Positions 59,061-64,000 of a DNA stretch of 64,000 bases are shown one piece after another. Each line of letters starts with the position of its first letter. Position 1 is the first letter of the stretch. This stretch comes from Agrocybe praecox (Eukaryota > Basidiomycota > Agaricomycetes > Agaricales > Agrocybaceae), in assembly GCA_964017145.1 (NCBI GenBank), contig OZ024841.1:1-64000 (forward strand), given 5' to 3'. Made by a program: the position numbers and the translations under genes. Below the pieces are notes generated by a model, which was not told the DNA's origin, did no database searches, and worked only from the letters and a program-made list of their open reading frames with translations.

Positions 59061-59700
59061 GGAATCTGCGTACATACCTACTGGCGCCAATGGATATCAG
59101 AAGTGCCGGAAGTTGGAACAGCGTCACAACCCGGCGCCTAGTAGCTCTTCCCTGAGGAGCCACACCAATTGAGAACCAGTGAAACAAGCGTTATGAGATC
59201 ACATTATTGTCCTTTTCTTTTTGATACGATACGGGGGTAACAAATCGCAGATAGGTACCACTTCCTGGTAAGACTTCGATTAACGGGACAACAAGATTAT
59301 GCAGGAGGATGTATGAATTCGAAAGAAAGAGGGAAAGTTGTTAGGAATCCCGGTTGCCACACAAGTACCGGAATAAACACGTGACCGGCTTTTCCCTCCC
59401 CTAAACCTCGACTGGCCAACTCTGAGAACGTTCGATATTCACACTCTTTCTTTCCCTTGACATAGAAAAATACAATAATGTGATCTCATAACGCTCGTTT
59501 CACTGGTTCTCAATTGGTGTGGCTCCTCAGGGAAGAGCTACTATGCGCCGGGTTGTGACGCTGTTCCAACTTCCAGCACTTCTGATGTCCATTAGCGCCA
59601 GTAGATATGTACGCAGATTCCATTCCGCTACATATACAGCTGATTTGCTCCATTTTTGCAGGCATGCATTCCTCGGCACTAACGCTCCTTCATCCCGGTC
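58990..59700. repeat. Long palindrome: about 215-bp arms, 263-bp spacer
   Basis: The left arm ends ACATTATTG at 59209 and the right arm begins CAATAATGT at 59473. Arms share TGGCTCCTCAGGGAAGAGCT and AACGCTCGTTTCACTGGTTC (as read on the right arm), with few differences and a 20-base indel near the outer end. It overlaps the outer end of the inverted duplication. Confidence 0.9.
59260..59475 (+). repeat. Direct repeat, copy 1 (palindrome spacer)
   Basis: Matches 62745-62960 in the same orientation (ACAACAAGATTATGC, TTGTTAGGAA, ATAAACACGTGACC, CGACTGGCCAACTCT). Together these could be remnants of one element type; no coding sequence. Confidence 0.85.
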
Positions 59701-59799
59701 GCATCGCACATCCCAAATATCCCATCCCGCCCAAACAACCGAAGCCGTTCATGAAAAATCGGTTGCTTTTCTCCCATTCTTTTACTTCTATGTGAACCT

Positions 59800-60955
59800 T
59801 TAGTCGGCTGCCTATCTATCTCAGAGTCCAATCCCGTCAAGACAACCCAGTTTCCGACACAGGTGTGCAATTCTTCGCTTCTGACGAAAACGTCAATGCT
59901 AATCTTGTAAAGCGCAGGCCCACCCCCCTCTTTCTGGATCTAGCCAACGGTCGCACGGTATCCCTGCTTGATAAGGATAGCCGAATATGGGTTCGCGCAT
60001 GTCATCGAATGTCCCAATCCCGCTCCAAACGAGTAACTACGTCTGCATTATAAAAGGTCCCTACAATATCCTTAAATCTAGATATGACTGCGGCAGCACT
60101 TACGCAATAAATACTGGCACCTTTCTCTGTCTATATGTCCTAAAATGTGGAATCAGGAAACCCTACAATCATTCTATGGAAAAGTGCGCTTTCTTATCTA
60201 GTTTGTTATCGACCCAGTGTACTCAGGTAGACTGTTCAGATTTTGTGAAACGAGCGCTAATTCTGAAGCTCATTGGTATAGCGAGCTACCCACACTCGAA
60301 CTGTGAATTGACGCCTTCAATGCTTCTGTCTTTCTGGCCCTTCCCGCATCAGTACCCATTTTACATTCCGAACATCCCATCCCGACAAATCAATTTTATC
60401 ATTCTCTAGCTTAATTTCTCTTCCTTCTTGTTCCTAGGACTCCTGACCTAACCCCCCTCGAACTTTGTTAATATGAAGCATGTTATTGCCCTATCTGCCT
60501 TGGCGATCCACGACACCAGAACTTATGATCGCCTACTATACGTCCAATAGAGCCCGTATTTCTTACCTTAGGATGACGCTTCTCACTGAGAGCGATTGTG
60601 TGCATATCACCCATGCAATTCAATATTTGCTGAGTCTGTACATTTCTCAGGCTTCCCCCTTTGGTGTCGTTAGATTCAAAGAAGGACCATGCCGAAAGGA
60701 GAGACTCGGAAGGTAACCATTCATTAGATCTCCAAACGACTGGATTACCGCAGTGGTTACACTTTCACTTTCAAGCGTAATTCCTAAGGGCAGGTAACGA
60801 AAAGTGCCCAGTGTTACGAGACATGGAGTGAATTTCGTGCTAAAAGTTTGAAGTATGTCAAATATTTTAATCCACCGAGTCAGTCAAATTTAGAGCATTG
60901 TTTTCATATCCGTGATGCTCATCGTCTTTTCTGATCTCCTTTAGTCCTCAAACAA
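59800..60955. other. Diverged repeat remnant, then gene-free DNA
   Basis: 59800-60010 is a diverged copy of the unit at 49880-50060 and 63215-63400 (TATCTATCTC, CCGTCAAGACA, GCTAATC.TGTAAAG). Beyond it I see no gene before 60960. Confidence 0.5.
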
Positions 60956-60959
60956 CCAA

Positions 60960-62531
60960 ATGGATTATGTCCCTCCGCTCCTTACCCTTATATTTCAAGG
61001 GGACTGTTTATCCGCACGCGCAGTGATTCTGGAACTAGTAAACGCTATGCCCAATCTACGCTACCCCACTGTTCCATCCAGTCGAACCACCTTCCAAAAA
61101 ATTGAAATTATTGAAGAGCCTCATCCCCCTCCCGACGAGTCGCAGGCTCTTCATGCTCACTGGCCATCTGTCATGCATTTGTCCACCAAGGCACTCAAGC
61201 AGCAATGTATCGCAAGAGAAATATCTGTCGAGGTTGATAAACTGGCCAATCAGTGGAAGCCGCATGGCATACCAGACGATCCTCACTTTCGGCAGGGACA
61301 GATTGTGATAGGTCCAACAATTGGTGTCGGGGAGAAAGATTTCCGGTGTATAGGCGCTTATTATTACATGGTATGCTATGATAGTCTTTCATATCTGTGC
61401 TAGGTATTGACCCCACAAAGTGTGAGCAGTGCGATTACAATACCTGTCCAAATAAGTATCATCCGTGGACACGATCTCTTTCGGAGGAGAAAATCCTTCA
61501 GAATGACATTCTTACGCCATTACTCCTCATCAGAGAGGAACTCAGGCCAAAGCATTGTCTCGAACACAAAAAACTGGAGGAAGATAGAAGGATAACCATT
61601 CGCCACTCTCATCTATATATAGCGGCAGCCCAGAAGTATTACGACAAACGATTCAAGGATTCTTCCTGGTTCCAAGCAGCTGTTCAACGTTATATTGGTC
61701 GACAAGCACCTAACCCTTCGCCTAGTTCCACCCGCACATATAATGTACAAGATGGCATCCACGAAAGAAAGCGTAATCGACCTAGTCAAGAGTTAGGGTA
61801 TTCGCTCCCTAACCCCAAGCGTGCAGCAATAGTACGGTCAACTTCGGCTACACCTCGTCTGGACGCGTGCGTATCAAAACATCTTTCATCCTTTCCTCTA
61901 CCACCAGCTGATCCACTGGACTACAACGGAACGATGTCTGAAGACGATATGAAATTCAAGCCCATCGCGGTACGCAGCCGGGGTAATCCTATAGCTCGGC
62001 TTCAAGTTCCTGGAGTTGCTGCCACGAGCTCCTTCCAAAATCCCAAGGAGGTTATTGAGCTCACGGACTCGGAATCGTCTGAAGATTCAGACGAAATTGA
62101 CTGGGAAGACCAAGTACCATTTACAATCATTATCTGGACTTCGGTACGCCCTTTACTTTGAGTACAGTATTGCTTGGCTGACTTGAATTTTACAGAGCGA
62201 CGAATCGTACGAAGATCTCCTCCTTTACTGTCATACAGGCATTAAAGCCAATCTCGCTTCGTTTAAGACGCGCCTGACCAGCAGGGGTATTGATTTGACA
62301 CGCAGCCTTGAAACCTACAATCCGTCATCGGCAAAGTGGGTTTCTATACACGCCAACGATATGCTGGGACCTTTTACAACGTCACGAAACAAACCTAGGG
62401 TTTTTCTGCTACGCTATGAAGGTGTCAATATACTTCATGGGTTCGACATGTTCCGAGGAATAGCTTCCGAAATTCCAATGCCCCAAAAGAAGAGGGGCGA
62501 AGGTAAGACTCGGACCAAGGCCAACATTTAA
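60960..62531 (+). CDS. Unclassified gene with Cys-containing centre and acidic C-terminal half
   Basis: Block 1 (60960-61370) contains LSTKALKQQCIAREISVEVD and DDPHFRQGQIVIGP. Block 2 (about 61400-62143) begins GIDPTKCEQCDYNTCPNKYH, a possible zinc-binding C-x2-C...C, then basic and Ser-rich sequence, ending ELTDSESSEDSDEIDWEDQ. An intron (62144-62195) joins in frame to block 3 (62196-62531) with SSAKWVSIHANDMLG and a Lys-rich end. Blocks 2 and 3 join perfectly. Between blocks 1 and 2 the only short GT..AG option (33 bases) gives the wrong frame, so either a frameshift or an unseen intron is present. I do not recognise the family. Confidence 0.45.
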
Positions 62532-62744
62532 ACGGATGCACAATGTTCCAATCTTTTCTACATTACACGTGTGGTGAAGGGCATATGACATTCATTAAAT
62601 CTTCATCGACGACGAGTTGTTGGGTGGATAATTAATTAATTAAGGTGTACCTGGAGGGTTATTTAACTTCCTAGATATTGTGAATTGGAATAGCAAGTAA
62701 CATGTATGTGCTATCACATTTAGGCATAAATAATTTCCAACGAA

Positions 62745-62960
62745 ACTTGGATTAACAAGACAACAAGATTATGCCGGAGGTGTAAGAATTCGAAAGAAAG
62801 AGGAAAGGTTGTTAGGAACGCCGGTAGCCGAACAAGTACCGGATAAACACGTGACCTGGATTTACCATTCCCTAAACCGCGACTGGCCAACTCTTGAGTC
62901 TTGAGAACGTTCGACGCTTACACTCTTTCTTGTCCTTGATATAGATAAGCACAGTAATGG
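62745..62960 (+). repeat. Direct repeat, copy 2
   Basis: Counterpart of 59260-59475, with scattered differences. It is followed by a variant of the CTCGACATCCCTGCTTGAT.AGGATA unit (63020-63060) also seen near 59940. Confidence 0.85.
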
Positions 62961-63104
62961 GATATAATGTGTCTTCTCAAAGTTCGCGTTCGCCAACTCT
63001 CTCTCTGGGTCTCGTTAACAGTCGCTCGACATCCCTGCTTGATGAGGATAACTGAATATGATTTCTCGTCCATTATTGAAAGCCTGGACTGCGATGCAGG
63101 TGTG

Positions 63105-63617
63105 CTGATTTCGGAAAATCTTGCCCCAGATCCCAAAGGAATGCAGGTTGACCTTTCACCACCGATCGCAGGCCAAAATCCTTCCTGATATCCACCTTTT
63201 GTTGCTATATGAAACTCTAGTCGGCTATCCATCTATCTCGGAACCCAATTCCGTCAAGACAGCCTAGTTTACGACGCAGGTGTGCACTTTTTCGTTTCTG
63301 ACCCAAACGTCGATGCTAATCCTGTAAAGCCCAGGCTAACCCCTCTCTCTGTGTCTTTTTAACAGTTGCTCGATATGACTACTTCTGAATATGGGCTCTC
63401 GTCCATTATTGCAAGCCTGGACTGCGATGCAGGTTCTGTTATGGATAGCTGCTGGTTACTATCGCAGCGAGTGGCGCCGGCATTGCTTTGAGATAGATAG
63501 CTAGTGAAGGACCGGTAAGTTCATTGTCAACTCCTGCAATTATAGGCGGCTGATTGAACGTCTTATCTTCAGCGCAAGATATTGCGATTATTGGCGCAAC
63601 TTAACTCAAGCGGAAAC
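63105..63617 (+). repeat. Direct copy of 49770-50275
   Basis: Nearly identical to the part of inverted arm 1 that includes GCTCGATATGACTACTTCTG. The match stops abruptly after CTCAAGCGGAA (63617), where unrelated sequence leading into the Hsp70 fragment begins. Confidence 0.88.
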
Positions 63618-63765
63618 CTTCAAGCTTCATCCACCACCATCTCGAACTTCTTGCCCACACACCGTCGACTCGACAACCTCCATGCAGCTTAGTGGCTCCA
63701 AACACGGAGAGGCGCACGCGAATCGAAAGGAGAACCAAGAACTACGATGGAAACAGTTTCAAAGT

Positions 63766-63993
63766 ACGTCCGAGATCTTCTTCACCTACTCCGACAACCA
63801 GCCCGATGTCCTCATCCAAGTCTACGAGGGTGAGCGTGCTCGCACCAAGGACAACAACTTGCTCGGCAAGTTCGAGCTGTCCGGTATCCTTCCCGCTCCT
63901 CGTGGTGTTCCCCAAGTTGAGATCACTTTCGATAACGATGCCGATGGTATCCTCAACGTCTCCGCCTCTCATAAGACCACCGGAAAGTCCTAA
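63766..63993 (+). pseudogene. Hsp70 substrate-binding domain fragment
   Basis: Hsp70 chaperones bind unfolded peptides through this domain. About 76 residues match it closely: [39 protein letters not shown] and [20 protein letters not shown]. The frame reaches TAA at 63991-63993 right after TGKS, where intact proteins continue. No ATPase domain precedes it; upstream sequence is the repeat described above and a short unrelated stretch. Codon use (C-ending codons) is that of a highly expressed gene and unlike the neighbours. It therefore looks like a captured or retroposed fragment. The window ends 7 bases later, so the 3' side is unknown. Confidence 0.85.
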
Positions 63994-64000
63994 CCATCAC

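Noticed and set aside
59260..62960. Direct repeats 59260-59475 and 62745-62960 as the two LTRs of one retrotransposon
   Set aside because: No reverse transcriptase or integrase lies between them, and the gene at 60960-62531 has no retroelement motifs; boundaries do not show clear TG...CA ends.

Overview
The window looks like repeat-rich nuclear DNA of a basidiomycete fungus, most likely an agaricomycete. Genes have many short introns (about 48-75 bases, GT...AG, one GC...AG). There is a CxC2-type KDZ transposase, a fungal TET/JBP-like oxygenase, a chromodomain Ty3/Gypsy element, a Tc1 element, and several protein families I know mainly from mushroom genomes. I cannot name the species.

Layout. 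1-5389: AT-rich DNA, tandem repeats and a large decayed gene of unknown function. 6386-7135: a dienelactone hydrolase-like gene that has lost its 3' end. 7136-11950: no convincing gene; purine-rich tracts, a GATTCC repeat field and a dispersed repeat. 11959-24532: a head-to-head unit made of a KDZ transposase gene (minus) and a TET/JBP-like dioxygenase gene (plus). A nearly intact 6.5-kb Gypsy element has landed inside the KDZ gene with a 5-bp target duplication, and a 918-bp inverted-repeat element sits in the shared promoter region. 25588-43312: two copies, in mirror-image orientation, of another head-to-head gene pair. One partner is an acidic, low-complexity protein with a possible RNase H1 N-terminal (hybrid-binding) fold. 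The other is a 700-residue protein with an RPRRK/W-rich N-terminal half and a conserved Trp-rich C-terminus. The first pair (25588-30716) is open. In the second (34382-43312) both partners are interrupted, one by a 2.67-kb insertion with an 8-bp target duplication and one by a Tc1 element. A secreted-protein pseudogene and a second copy of the dispersed repeat lie between the pairs.

43313-64000: gene-poor DNA rich in inverted and direct repeats. It holds a small basic-region gene, a 5'-truncated Ulp1/C48 SUMO protease, a cysteine-cluster gene, two unclassified genes, a 1.1-1.5 kb inverted duplication, a long palindrome, and a heat-shock protein 70 fragment at the right edge.

Taken together the window is a nested transposon graveyard with a few open genes. 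The two points of most biological interest are the KDZ-TET/JBP unit, which couples a transposase with a possible DNA-base oxidase, and the duplicated divergent pair, whose first four exons have identical lengths in both copies although the proteins have diverged widely. All identifications come from reading motifs; no database search was possible.
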